From Candidatus Nanoarchaeia archaeon (GTDB taxonomy: Archaea; Nanobdellota; Nanobdellia; Woesearchaeales; UBA525): DNA of 64,000 nucleotides. The translations under genes were made by a program, and so were the position numbers. The stretch is from the NCBI GenBank assembly GCA_028279755.1, contig JANQNB010000018.1:1-64000 (forward strand), in the 5' to 3' direction. Positions 1-8,756 of the stretch are shown here, one piece after another. The notes beneath the pieces are model-generated. The model worked only from the letters and a program-made list of their open reading frames with translations. It was not told the DNA's origin and searched no databases. Numbering within the stretch: the stretch's first letter is position 1; each line of letters starts with the position of its first letter.

Positions 1-1673
1 TCCATGTCAGCGACTTCGTGATCCTCACTCACCACTTCCTCTTCGCCTGTCTCTTCGTCGACAGCCACGACTGTCTCTTCAGTTTCAACCTCAGTATGCG
101 CTCCTTCAGGTTCAGGCTCGAGGATCTCTGCAGGATCGTCAGATGCGGGTTCAGCAGGCTCTTCTGCAACAGGTTCCACTTCCTCTGCCTCAAGCTCCTC
201 TACCACTTCTTCAGTCTCCTCAACAGGCTCAACCACTTCAGCAGCAACTTCAACTGTTTCTTCTGCTTCGACTGGCGCGCTTTCTTCAGGTTCGTCAGGT
301 TCTTCCGCAGGTCCAGCAACGTCGGCGAAGATCGATTCATCCTCAGCTTCTTCGACCGGTTCTTCTGGTTCAGGCTCTTCAGATAGTTCTGGAGTAACAG
401 GAGGTTCTCCTTCTGCGACAGGTTCTAGAGCCGGTTCTTCAGGAGCGGGCTCAGCTTCTTCAGGAACTTCTTCAATCGGCGGCTCTGGCATCTCGGTCTC
501 GACTGTCGCTTCTGTCGGCGCAGTGAGTTCCTCTGACATCTGCGCGACGACTTCTTCTTCGCCTGTTTCCTCGTCGACAGCGACAGTCGTTTCTTCTTCG
601 ACGATCTCAGTGCGCTCGCCCACAGCTTCGACCTCTTCAGGCGGCGCTGCTGGCTCTTCAGTAGGCGTTTCGACTGGTGCTTCCTCAATCCGCTCCTCTG
701 CTTCATAGCCCTGCAGCTTCACCGCGCCTTTCGTGAGCAGGAGCCGTGTCGCCAGGAGCGTCTTGATCGTCTCGCCCTCGACATTGTATACAATCTTCAC
801 GTGAGAATCGAGCACCTGCGACGCCTTCTTCGCGAGCCGTCCAAGCTCGATGATGATCTTGTCGTTGAGCTTCTGCTCCTCGCCACGCGTGCCCAACGGC
901 GCCTTGCCCAGCTTCTCTTCCTCGTCGCGGGCGAGCATCGCAGTCTGGATGGCCACGCTGTGATAGACTGGCTTCAGGTATTCGCGCGTGAGCCGGAACT
1001 CGTCCTTCTCGATCTCGACGCCGATGTCCAGGGCGCCGTAGTAGGTCTTGACTGTCAGGTGCTCAGTGTCAGAGCCGGTCGCGCTCCATGCTTCTGCAGA
1101 GATGTCGCCACGCGGCATGTGCTGCACGATCACCCCGATGTTCAGGTTGCGGTTGTCCATCCCTGCTTCCTGGCGGTAGCGCTGCATGCTCGGCGTGAAC
1201 AGGCAGGCCCAGCACTCCTTGACAGCCAAGAGCAATTCTTCCAGGCCGCGCACATTGAGGATGATGCCTTCCTTGCTCTCGCTTGGCAAGGTGTGATTCG
1301 GACTGAGCGCGACCGTGACAAAGGGAGTTTCACCGGCCTTGACGATGTCGTTCAGGCTGTCGTCGATGCTCACGCCAAGGCTTTCATAGGCTTCGACGAT
1401 CTCGCTTACCATGTCTTCAGGGAAGTCGCCGTTGATCAATAGTTCTCGGACACGCTCGTAGACACGGTTCGCGTCCTTGCCAGTCAGGGCCTCTGCGATC
1501 TTCTGCTGGAGCTTGTTGTGCGTGACAAAGCCTTCGAACGCGAGGTTGCTGATGACAAAGCTCAGGGGAACCTGCAAATCCTTCTCGAGAAGCACTGCCA
1601 GGTCGACAGCGCGCTCTCCGACCGCGTCCTTGTCAGCGCGGTGGACACTCTTCAATGTCTTGACATACTCCAT
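1..1673 (-). CDS. PEP synthase/PPDK N-terminal-like protein with Glu/Pro-rich tail (partial)
   Basis: The reading frame starts at ATG 1673 and runs off the left edge of the window. About 315 N-terminal residues resemble the ATP-grasp (PPDK_N) domain of PEP synthase: a VPLSFVI segment, then an LNVRGLEEL / AVKECWACLF / YR pattern. The usual AVRSSA-type nucleotide loop reads VTVALSPNH, so catalysis is doubtful. After about residue 325 the chain is low-complexity Glu/Pro/Val with a duplicated VAVDEETGEEEVV unit. A TATA-like box lies at 1697-1707, giving a leaderless start. Domain assignment is by pattern only. It could be a regulator or scaffold derived from PEP synthase. Confidence 0.6.
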   Translation of the reverse strand, partial: MEYVKTLKSVHRADKDAVGERAVDLAVLLEKDLQVPLSFVISNLAFEGFVTHNKLQQKIAEALTGKDANRVYERVRELLINGDFPEDMVSEIVEAYESLGVSIDDSLNDIVKAGETPFVTVALSPNHTLPSESKEGIILNVRGLEELLLAVKECWACLFTPSMQRYRQEAGMDNRNLNIGVIVQHMPRGDISAEAWSATGSDTEHLTVKTYYGALDIGVEIEKDEFRLTREYLKPVYHSVAIQTAMLARDEEEKLGKAPLGTRGEEQKLNDKIIIELGRLAKKASQVLDSHVKIVYNVEGETIKTLLATRLLLTKGAVKLQGYEAEERIEEAPVETPTEEPAAPPEEVEAVGERTEIVEEETTVAVDEETGEEEVVAQMSEELTAPTEATVETEMPEPPIEEVPEEAEPAPEEPALEPVAEGEPPVTPELSEEPEPEEPVEEAEDESIFADVAGPAEEPDEPEESAPVEAEETVEVAAEVVEPVEETEEVVEELEAEEVEPVAEEPAEPASDDPAEILEPEPEGAHTEVETEETVVAVDEETGEEEVVSEDHEVADM

Positions 1674-1696
1674 TTGCTACCACTTGAAGAAAGAGA

Positions 1697-1707
1697 CTTT
1701 TTAAACG
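1697..1707 (-). promoter_or_regulatory. TATA box for the PPDK-like gene
   Basis: TTTTTAAA-type box about 25 nt upstream of ATG 1673; the gene is probably leaderless. Confidence 0.6.
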
Positions 1708-1724
1708 TTTTGCCAGAGGGTCAG

Positions 1725-1733
1725 CTTTATAAG
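1725..1733 (+). promoter_or_regulatory. TATA box for the B3/4 gene
   Basis: CTTTATAAG about 25 nt upstream of ATG 1756; leaderless arrangement, divergent from the PPDK-like promoter. Confidence 0.6.
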
Positions 1734-1755
1734 AAAGTCACGAATCTTCGCTCTC

Positions 1756-2451
1756 ATGGCACTGAGGATTGATCCGGAGGTCTTTGACACGTTTCCAGAT
1801 CTTGTTCTCGGGCTTGTCGTGGCAAAAGGCATCGATAATACCGGCTCGACCACTGCTACTGAGGCCTTGCTCCGAACAGAGGAGCGGCGGATTAGGGAGG
1901 CGTTCTCTTCAGAGACGCTCAGCAACGAGCCGCGGATCCTCGCCTGGCGCGAAGCATACCGCGCATTCGGTGCCAAGCCGAAGAAGTACAAGTGCTCGGT
2001 CGAGAACCTGTATCGCATGGTGCTCGATGGCGTGACGCTCAGGAGCTTCAGCAAGCTTGTGGACATCTACAATTACCTCTCGTTGAAGCATCTTGTTCCT
2101 GCAGGCGGAGATGATATCGATCGCGTCGACGGGGATGTTGTCCTCACACTCGCGAAGGGCGACGAATCCTTTATTCAGCTCAACAGCGAAGAAGAAACGC
2201 ATCCGAAACAAGGAGAAGTTGTGTATCGCGACGACAAGGAAGTCTTGTGCCGTCGCTGGAACTGGCGCGAATGCGACAAGAGCAAGATGCAGGAATCGTC
2301 GACGAACGTGGCGCTCGTCATTGAGGGTTTGCCGCCGCTTGCTCATGTTCCGGAGATCGTCGCAGAGCTCAAGGAACTCATTATCGAGCATTGTGGCGGG
2401 GAAATCTCGACATTTGTTCTGGACAAAGAGAATCCTGTTGCTGATTTCTAA
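1756..2451 (+). CDS. B3/4 domain protein (PheRS beta editing-like)
   Basis: A 231-residue protein that matches the B3/4 fold of phenylalanyl-tRNA synthetase beta as a stand-alone protein. Visible features are TEALLRTEE, then ILAWREAYRAFGAKPKKYK and NLYRMVLDG, followed by YNYLSLKHLVPAGGDD, which are typical of the family. Stand-alone B3/4 proteins are thought to act in aminoacyl-tRNA quality control, but the substrate cannot be read from sequence. It has its own leaderless promoter. Its stop codon abuts the stop of the convergent aldolase gene with no gap. Confidence 0.8.
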   Translation: MALRIDPEVFDTFPDLVLGLVVAKGIDNTGSTTATEALLRTEERRIREAFSSETLSNEPRILAWREAYRAFGAKPKKYKCSVENLYRMVLDGVTLRSFSKLVDIYNYLSLKHLVPAGGDDIDRVDGDVVLTLAKGDESFIQLNSEEETHPKQGEVVYRDDKEVLCRRWNWRECDKSKMQESSTNVALVIEGLPPLAHVPEIVAELKELIIEHCGGEISTFVLDKENPVADF

Positions 2452-3240
2452 TTATTTTATGTGATGCGCGACCTGATCCGGCCGCTTGTGCCTGAAGACG
2501 ACGTCCTTGAGCGCCTTGCTCAGCGAGAACGGCCTGGGATCCTGCCAGATGTTCCTGCCGACAGCGATGCCGGCGCAGTTGGCTTCGACGATCGTGTCGT
2601 GCACTTCCTGGAGGAATTCGAGATGGGTCTTCTTGCTGCCGCCGCTGATCACCACCTTTGCTTTGCCAGCGCATTGCAGGATCCACTTGAAATTCTCGAG
2701 ATCGCCGTTGTATTTCAGCTTGAGGATGTCAGCGCCGAGCTCGAGGCCTATACGTGCAGCGTACGCGATGAGCTTGTTGTCCAACTGGTCGTGCACGTCC
2801 TGGCCGCGGGGGTAGAGCCAGAGCATGACTGGCAGGCCGTGATCGTGCGCTTCCTCGACGATCCTGCCGAACTCTGCGAACATCTCAGGTTCGTTCCTGC
2901 TTCCAGGGTAGATCGTGTAGCCAACTGCTGACGCGCCCATCTTGATCGCGCGGCTCACGCTGCAATGCTGCCTGCTCACTGGCTCGATCTGCGGCAGGAC
3001 GGTCTTGCCGTTCAGCTTAACGATTAGCGGGATTTTCCTGAACTTGCCGTGGTAGTACTTCTCTGCTGTGCCAGGCTGGAGAATAACTGCGGTGTAGCCG
3101 CCTTCCAACGCGATATGGAGGATGAATTCCGGATCGATGTTGTGCTCGTTGAAGTCTTTGGGGCCGTGCTCAAGCCCCTGGTCGCACGCGAGGAACAAGG
3201 CCTTGCCTTTCTTGAACAGTTTGGTGAGTTCGACGCTCAT
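2452..3240 (-). CDS. fba: Class I fructose-bisphosphate aldolase, archaeal (DhnA/FbaB) type
   Basis: 262 residues, the normal length for archaeal class I aldolase (Schiff-base, TIM barrel). Visible signatures: ACDQGLEHGP near the N terminus, the LKLKYNGD strand carrying the likely Schiff-base lysine, an ISGGSKK phosphate-binding loop and AVGRNIWQ. It should interconvert fructose 1,6-bisphosphate with the two triose phosphates. The start codon overlaps the stop of the PfkB kinase gene by 4 nt, so the two are translationally coupled. That coupling suggests the kinase and aldolase act in consecutive sugar-phosphate steps. Confidence 0.88.
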   Translation of the reverse strand: MSVELTKLFKKGKALFLACDQGLEHGPKDFNEHNIDPEFILHIALEGGYTAVILQPGTAEKYYHGKFRKIPLIVKLNGKTVLPQIEPVSRQHCSVSRAIKMGASAVGYTIYPGSRNEPEMFAEFGRIVEEAHDHGLPVMLWLYPRGQDVHDQLDNKLIAYAARIGLELGADILKLKYNGDLENFKWILQCAGKAKVVISGGSKKTHLEFLQEVHDTIVEANCAGIAVGRNIWQDPRPFSLSKALKDVVFRHKRPDQVAHHIK

Positions 3241-4241
3241 AATTGCACCTCAGTGATCTCGCGCTTGTCCTGGCTGGCGAGGATGTCCGCCTCCAGGCGT
3301 TTGAGGATCTGGTTCTTGGCGCCATAATGCGCGATGACTGATTCTGCGTTGAGGATGCCGTAGAGCAGGCTGTCTCTGACGCTCTTGTCTCGTGCTAACG
3401 CGGCGATGAACCCGCTGCCGAACGCGTCGCCCGCACCTGTTGTCTCGACGATCGTGCGCTCTGGCAAGGGATCGACGTGGAGCACCTTGTTCCCGTCGAG
3501 CACCCAGACGCCGTTCGGGCCGTCAGTGATCGCGACGATGTTCGGCCCGGTCGCTTTCAATGCCAGGAGGAGCTTGTGCACCTCGTTGACTTTCAGTCCT
3601 GACAAGGCCCGTGCTTCGTCCTTGTTCAGCATGAGCACGTCGAGCATGGCAAGCACGCCCCTGAGCTCTTCCACACCCTGCTTTGCCTGATAGTCGCTCG
3701 GGTTGAACGCGATCTTGGTGCCATGGCCCTTGACATGATGCATCACCGCCTTCATGGTGTCAAAACTCTCACCCAGCATGCTGCTGCAGTAGAGCCAGCG
3801 TGTTTCCAGGATGTCCAGGGTCTTCTTGATCTCTTTCAATGCGAGGTTGTCGTTCGCGCCCTTGAACGTGAGGATGGTCCGGTCTTCCTCGACACTGTCC
3901 AGGATCACGCTGTACCCGGTCTGGTTGCCCACGCTGCCGAGGAACTGGATGTTCTCCTCCTTGAGGAATTTCGTGACTGACAAGCCTGCAGGATCTTTTC
4001 CGAGCTTGCCGATCCACCCGGTCTTGAGCTCTTGTCGTGCGAAGGTCGTGGCTGTGTTCGTGCCGCCGCCCCCGATCTGGAAGTCGAGCTCGTCGATGAG
4101 GATCTTGCCTCCCAATGGGTAGGCCACGAGAGTTTCGCAGACTTGATGATGGCAGAGCCTGATCGTGTCCCCTTCTGTCTTGACGAACGCGTCCTGCGTC
4201 GCCGAGCCCATCGTGACCACGTCGAAAGAAAGCTTGTTCAC
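3237..4241 (-). CDS. PfkB-family sugar kinase
   Basis: 334 residues of the ribokinase/PfkB fold. The substrate-side motif GGGGTNTATTFARQ lies near residue 57, and the anion-hole/catalytic-base motif TTGAGDAFGSGF is near the C terminus. The start is GTG at 4241, supported by GAGGTGG five bases upstream. The gene overlaps the aldolase gene by 4 nt, so a phosphofructokinase or related hexose-phosphate kinase role is likely, but the family also contains ribokinase, fructokinase and nucleoside kinases. Substrate is an inference from context. Confidence 0.8.
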   Translation of the reverse strand: MNKLSFDVVTMGSATQDAFVKTEGDTIRLCHHQVCETLVAYPLGGKILIDELDFQIGGGGTNTATTFARQELKTGWIGKLGKDPAGLSVTKFLKEENIQFLGSVGNQTGYSVILDSVEEDRTILTFKGANDNLALKEIKKTLDILETRWLYCSSMLGESFDTMKAVMHHVKGHGTKIAFNPSDYQAKQGVEELRGVLAMLDVLMLNKDEARALSGLKVNEVHKLLLALKATGPNIVAITDGPNGVWVLDGNKVLHVDPLPERTIVETTGAGDAFGSGFIAALARDKSVRDSLLYGILNAESVIAHYGAKNQILKRLEADILASQDKREITEVQL

Positions 4242-4294
4242 AGTCCACCTCTTTTTTGAGACTTGAGAACTAGGGTTTTAAATGGGTTGTGGTT

Positions 4295-5185
4295 CTAGAT
4301 CGAATCCAGGACGCTATGCGCGCTCTTGCCATGAGCGAGCTGCTTCAGGTGTTTCCAGTCATTGCCTGCTTCTGCTGCGAAGCGTGTCTTCAGGGTGTCG
4401 AGCTCTCTATTGCTCACGCGTGCCATCTTGTCAGCTTCGATCAGCGGGTAGGGATAGCCGAGGAAGACAGGATCAGATGCAAGCTGTGAGAGTGCAGCTG
4501 CGATCTCTTCAGCCTTCTCTTTCGCGTCCAGCCGGAAGACGTACTCGCTCTTCGCATGCAGCTTGACAAGCGAGATGTTGACATCGTTGTCTTTCTTGAC
4601 GTGTGAAATCCAGAGATTTTCTGGGCCAAGGCCTGTAGTAGGTAAAGTATTCGTTTTGGAAAGTCCAGCGACAAGGGAATCACTAAAAACTCCTAAACCC
4701 TTATCCTCATATTCATTATTGCCGACAAGACTGCCGTCGCGTACAAGAAGATCGCACTCTTTCCCGTGTTTTCCTAAGAAATCGCATTCGAGGGTGAATC
4801 GTACCAGATTCGCCACGCTCCCGAGACTCACATATTCTTTGCCGAACCTGAGTTCGGAGTGATCCTCGGGAATCAAAAGTTCTAGTTTAAGTGGTGGAAA
4901 TCCCTTTACGCTAATTTTTCCTTTCCCGTCATTTTTGATCAGCACAAGGCCTTCCTCTTTTTTCGTGTCAATCCTCTTCTTCCCGTCGTAGATCGTGGCG
5001 TACACCCGAACAAACTCGACGCGCGCCTGCGAACTGTCGAACACCGCGCCATTTCCGCCGTCGACAAAGCAGATTTTGGTAGGTTTTGGACCTGGGAGAG
5101 GTGCAAAGCTTGATTCTGATCTTGTGTCGCTTGCTGAATCGCCGGTATTCTTGCCAATCAGTTCAGGAAGTACTTTTTCAAACAT
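4295..5185 (-). CDS. nurA: NurA-domain nuclease
   Basis: About 296 residues from ATG 5185, which sits about 24 nt after a TATA box. The FVDGGNGAVFDSS motif near residue 40 is the first metal-binding Asp motif of NurA. A second Asp occurs in LLVRDGSL, and a C-terminal PYPLIEADKMARVS segment also fits. NurA is a 5'-3' nuclease that works with the HerA translocase and Mre11-Rad50 in DNA end resection. None of those partners is in this window. The neighbour topoisomerase VI genes fit a DNA-maintenance neighbourhood. Confidence 0.72.
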   Translation of the reverse strand: MFEKVLPELIGKNTGDSASDTRSESSFAPLPGPKPTKICFVDGGNGAVFDSSQARVEFVRVYATIYDGKKRIDTKKEEGLVLIKNDGKGKISVKGFPPLKLELLIPEDHSELRFGKEYVSLGSVANLVRFTLECDFLGKHGKECDLLVRDGSLVGNNEYEDKGLGVFSDSLVAGLSKTNTLPTTGLGPENLWISHVKKDNDVNISLVKLHAKSEYVFRLDAKEKAEEIAAALSQLASDPVFLGYPYPLIEADKMARVSNRELDTLKTRFAAEAGNDWKHLKQLAHGKSAHSVLDSI

Positions 5186-5207
5186 TAAGAACAAGTATTT
5201 TGACTTT

Positions 5208-5217
5208 GTTTATATGT
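5208..5217 (-). promoter_or_regulatory. TATA box for nurA
   Basis: CATATAAAC (minus strand) about 24 nt before ATG 5185. It lies directly beside the 3' end of the upstream Trp-rich gene, so nurA has its own promoter. Confidence 0.55.
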
Positions 5218-5880
5218 TTATATCTGCCAATCAGGCTTTCGTGGCAGGTTCTCGAAGCTTTCCGGCACTGGCTTGGTCTTCTTGTACTTGTAGCCCTCTT
5301 CCGGGAACCAGGCGCGCGGCATCGGGATGTCGGTCGGGATCTCGAGATATGCCTTCATCTCGTTCTCCAGGCGCCTGGCGATCTCGCGGCACTTGTCGCG
5401 ATGATCCTCCATTTCGTTGTTCAGGAGCCAGGTGTAGAACCACTCAGTGATCTTGCCCAGGAAGGTCTTTTCCCAACGGTTATAGGGATCCCACTGGACC
5501 CACCACCAGACGCGGATCACGACGCCGATCTTGTGCGCCTTGACCTTCTTGTCATTGTACATGACCTCTGTCTGCTTCGCGCCGAAGTTCTGCCAGTCCA
5601 TCTTGACAGTGTAATGGCAGAAGTCGTTCCGTTTTCGTGTCGCGCGCCACCAGATCAGGTTCTCGAGCACGCCATCAGGTCTGATCCTGTGAAGATAGAA
5701 GTCCTCGATGGTCTTGTCATGGGTTTGCCAGTGCACGAAGAACTCCTTGTTGAACCAGTTCCAGACGAACATGTAGTAGTCGTTGAGATTGACCAGGCCT
5801 CCTTTCTCTACCTCGAAATACCATACTGGATCATCCTTCCAGCTAGAGCCGCGGAGCCGTCCGGGCACAAACTCATCCAT
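5218..5880 (-). CDS. Conserved-looking Trp-rich protein of unknown function
   Basis: 220 residues, strikingly rich in Trp, Tyr and Phe (for example VWYFEVEKGG, MFVWNWFNKEFF and VIRVWWWVQWDP). There is no signal peptide or hydrophobic membrane segment, so this looks like a soluble beta-rich protein with an aromatic core. A TATA box at 5902-5912 precedes ATG 5880. I do not recognise the family. It sits between top6A and nurA on the same strand, which makes a DNA-related role possible but unproven. Confidence 0.7.
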   Translation of the reverse strand: MDEFVPGRLRGSSWKDDPVWYFEVEKGGLVNLNDYYMFVWNWFNKEFFVHWQTHDKTIEDFYLHRIRPDGVLENLIWWRATRKRNDFCHYTVKMDWQNFGAKQTEVMYNDKKVKAHKIGVVIRVWWWVQWDPYNRWEKTFLGKITEWFYTWLLNNEMEDHRDKCREIARRLENEMKAYLEIPTDIPMPRAWFPEEGYKYKKTKPVPESFENLPRKPDWQI

Positions 5881-5901
5881 GCCTAAAACTTTTAGAACCA
5901 G

Positions 5902-5912
5902 GGTTTAAAAAG
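5902..5912 (-). promoter_or_regulatory. TATA box for the Trp-rich gene
   Basis: CTTTTTAAACC (minus strand) about 23 nt before ATG 5880; leaderless start. Confidence 0.55.
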
Positions 5913-5916
5913 TTAT

Positions 5917-7017
5917 TTACGGCAACCAGAGTTTCTGGTCCTTGAGCTTCTTGGGCAGGTAGTCGGTCATGACAAAGTTCAGGCCGTGCGTTGCGAGGGC
6001 TTGTTGCTCTGCACGCTTGCCCAGCTTCAACTGGAGTTGGATGGCCTTTTGCCATGCCTTGTGGTGCTTCACAAAAGGATCGTTCTTCAACGCGTCCTTG
6101 CCGCGCTTGATATCCACTTCCTTCAGAGGATGGCTCGGCAGCTTGAAGTCGATGATGTCCTGCGGGGTCACGCCGATGAAACGTGCGTTGGGCACGCAGA
6201 AGAACTCGTTGATGTGCGCTGCGTTGCCGGAGCCGACTTTGAGCGTTCTGTAGATGTTGAAGTGACCGTAGAAATCCCCGTCTGTGAAGACAAAGACTGG
6301 CAGCTTCTTCTCATCGCTGAGCTTTCGGATGAAGCGCCGTGTTGCGCGTGATGGCACGCCTTTGAGCGAGACGAGCACGCAGTTCGCTTTCTCGTAATAC
6401 TTATGCTTGACCAAACGCTGGAACATACCAGCTGTCTCTATCGCGAGGACGAACTTCGCTTTGGTGTCGAAGCTGAACCCTTCAACGTCCGCTGGGATAT
6501 TGTACGCGCCGCTTCCCATCTTCCAGCAATCCACTTTGATCTCCTTGCCAGTGTCAGGATCAGTGTCGATGATTGTCAGTTTGCCAGCGACCGCGCCGCC
6601 ATCCTCCTCAGGGATGAAGCCCAATTGCTCGCGCTGGATGCGCAGCATGGCTTCGATGTCGTCCATGACAGCATCAGATTCTGGCTGCTCGCTGAATTTC
6701 GCCTCGCCCCAGTTCTTCGAGACATAATACGCCTCTCGCTTGGTCATCATGTCGTCGCTCTCCACGACATTCTTGCTCTCGTTCATCATGAGCAAAGTCT
6801 GCGTGAAGGCCTTGATGCTGCTGGCATTGAGGCGTCGTTCTTTCTCCCCGCCTTTCAGCTGGAAATAGCCTGCTTTCTCGCTGAATGTAACGTTGGACAA
6901 GCTGCGCAATGGCGTCTTCAATGCTGGCGCGTAGTCTTTCAGGATAGAATCCTTGACATGCTTCGCTACGCCAGTGATCTTCTTGACTGTGTCCTGCTTA
7001 CGCTTGCTTTTCGTCAT
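5917..7017 (-). CDS. top6A: DNA topoisomerase VI subunit A
   Basis: 366 residues from ATG 7017, chosen because GGAAGAGGAG lies just upstream; the longer frame to 7059 would overlap top6B further. The catalytic tyrosine lies in the winged-helix segment REAYYVSKN. The Toprim domain shows the VFTDGDFYGHFNIY motif. Subunit A is the Spo11-like cleaving subunit of the A2B2 type IIB topoisomerase. The start overlaps the 3' end of top6B by 20 nt, so the subunits are translationally coupled. Confidence 0.93.
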   Translation of the reverse strand: MTKSKRKQDTVKKITGVAKHVKDSILKDYAPALKTPLRSLSNVTFSEKAGYFQLKGGEKERRLNASSIKAFTQTLLMMNESKNVVESDDMMTKREAYYVSKNWGEAKFSEQPESDAVMDDIEAMLRIQREQLGFIPEEDGGAVAGKLTIIDTDPDTGKEIKVDCWKMGSGAYNIPADVEGFSFDTKAKFVLAIETAGMFQRLVKHKYYEKANCVLVSLKGVPSRATRRFIRKLSDEKKLPVFVFTDGDFYGHFNIYRTLKVGSGNAAHINEFFCVPNARFIGVTPQDIIDFKLPSHPLKEVDIKRGKDALKNDPFVKHHKAWQKAIQLQLKLGKRAEQQALATHGLNFVMTDYLPKKLKDQKLWLP

Positions 7018-8713
7018 TTGACTCCTCTTCCTTGCCGATCTTCGCGAACTGCTCGTCATACTCGACGTTCTTGCTCGGGTCGAAGGCCATGTCCTCGACC
7101 TGGCCGCGCGTCTTCTCGAGCAAGTCGATCAGGTGCGTCTCGATCGCTTCTTTTTCCGATTCGCCATCGCCGAGGATGTCCTTCACTGCTTCCGCAAGCT
7201 TTGGAATGTACTTTTCAATGTATCCTCGCTTCTTCAATTCGAGGTTGACACGGTGCTTCTTCTTCACATAGCTGCCGAGCACTCGCCCAGCTTCCTGCAA
7301 TGCGAGCTTCATCTCCTTGATGATATCCTCATAATGCGCAATGGCTTCTTTCGATTCAGAGGTGAACGGCACCCAGACAGATGCGATGTGCACGACGATG
7401 GTGAGCGGACCGACCGGGAGGTTGCTGCCGCTTTGCTGCAGGCCGTAGCTTTTCCAGTTCGTGCCAGTCACTGCTTTGCTCGTGCCGCACGCGCCTTGCT
7501 GGTACAGGAGTGGAACGCGGTTGGCGAAACGCATCAGCTTCGCTGCTTTGTCCTTCAATTGCTCGCCGCCATAGGCAAGCGCCACTTCCACCTGGAACGG
7601 ATTGCCCTTGTACACGACAGGAGCGCGGGTGACGCTGGTGTAGAATTCTGCGTTGACTTCCTTTTTCAGGCCTTTCTCGAGGAGTTCTGAAGTGATCGGG
7701 CTGAGGCAGTCAGTCGGCGGCGCCATGATCCTGACCTTCTGGAAACCGCGCACGATCTTCTCAGCGTCTTCACGCGTGACTGCGCCGGGCTTCATCCGCG
7801 GCTCCAAACGCGCTTCAGCGCAGACTTCTTTCGCCACACCAGGACTGACTCTCGAGAACTCTGAGGTCATGAAGGCCTGCAAAGTCCGTGCTGGCGTGTC
7901 GCGGAGCATGCTCATGAGCACGCCAAGCTCAACACCATAGGGATGCGGCTTGATCTCTTTCGCTTCTTTCGGGAATTCTTCAGAAACACGCTGGAAGATG
8001 AACTGCTCAGCTTTTGGATTGACATAGATGAGGGTGACATGCGGGTTCACGACAGCGGTTTCTTTCAGGTATTCGTCGATGCTTTGCGCGCCTTTCTGAT
8101 AGCTGCCTTCGAGGTCAATCTCGATCTTCGTGCCCTGCGGTTTTTTCCACTCTTTCGTCGCTTCCTTGATGATCTCTGGCTTGTTCTGCTGCGTGTTGAT
8201 GTGGAGTTCGTAGTAGTTCGCCGGCTTGTTGTGATCAGTCTTGCTCGTGATCTTTGCTGAGCGCCCTGTCGTGAGCTGGCCGTACATGACAGAAGCAGAG
8301 ATGCCAATGCCTTGCTGTCCGCGCTGTTGCTTCTTCGAATGGAACTTTGAACCATACAGCAATTTAGCAAAGATCTTTGGGATCTGTTTCTTGACAATGC
8401 CCGGCCCGTTATCCTCGACGACAACACGGAAACGCTCGTTGCCCATGTCGATCACTTGCACGTTGATCTCTGGCAGGATGCGCGCTTCCTCGCACGCGTC
8501 GATAGAATTGTCAACCGCTTCCTTGACTGTGGTCAGGAGTGCTTTTCTCGGATTGTCAAAGCCGAGCAGGTGCTTGTTCCGCGCGAAGAACTCGCCGACG
8601 CCGATGTCGCGCTGCCGTTTTGCGAGCTCAACAGCATGCACAGTGCCGTTATTGTTCTTCGGCGCCTTCTTTGCTGCACCGAACGAACCGAGCGTCTCGT
8701 TCTTCTCAGCCAT
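6998..8713 (-). CDS. top6B: DNA topoisomerase VI subunit B
   Basis: 571 residues. The Bergerat (GHKL) ATPase motifs are clear: DNSIDACEEA, VVEDNGPGI, the GQQGIGISA lid and GTKIEIDLEG. A central helix-turn-helix domain and the C-terminal transducer follow. ATP-driven dimerisation of this subunit gates DNA passage with Top6A. It has a TATA box at 8737-8746 placed for a leaderless start at ATG 8713. The order rio1, KH gene, top6B, top6A is a recurrent archaeal arrangement. Confidence 0.95.
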   Translation of the reverse strand: MAEKNETLGSFGAAKKAPKNNNGTVHAVELAKRQRDIGVGEFFARNKHLLGFDNPRKALLTTVKEAVDNSIDACEEARILPEINVQVIDMGNERFRVVVEDNGPGIVKKQIPKIFAKLLYGSKFHSKKQQRGQQGIGISASVMYGQLTTGRSAKITSKTDHNKPANYYELHINTQQNKPEIIKEATKEWKKPQGTKIEIDLEGSYQKGAQSIDEYLKETAVVNPHVTLIYVNPKAEQFIFQRVSEEFPKEAKEIKPHPYGVELGVLMSMLRDTPARTLQAFMTSEFSRVSPGVAKEVCAEARLEPRMKPGAVTREDAEKIVRGFQKVRIMAPPTDCLSPITSELLEKGLKKEVNAEFYTSVTRAPVVYKGNPFQVEVALAYGGEQLKDKAAKLMRFANRVPLLYQQGACGTSKAVTGTNWKSYGLQQSGSNLPVGPLTIVVHIASVWVPFTSESKEAIAHYEDIIKEMKLALQEAGRVLGSYVKKKHRVNLELKKRGYIEKYIPKLAEAVKDILGDGESEKEAIETHLIDLLEKTRGQVEDMAFDPSKNVEYDEQFAKIGKEEESNDEKQA

Positions 8714-8736
8714 AAAAATAACGCCTCAAAAGGAGT

Positions 8737-8746
8737 TATATAAAGT
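8737..8746 (-). promoter_or_regulatory. TATA box for top6B
   Basis: CTTTATATAA (minus strand) about 25 nt before ATG 8713. Confidence 0.65.
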
Positions 8747-8756
8747 TTGCGGCGAG

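Noticed and set aside
801-1442. Long plus-strand open frames opposite the PPDK-like gene
   Set aside because: The minus-strand frame has recognisable domain patterns, a promoter and consistent codon use; the plus frames have none of these.
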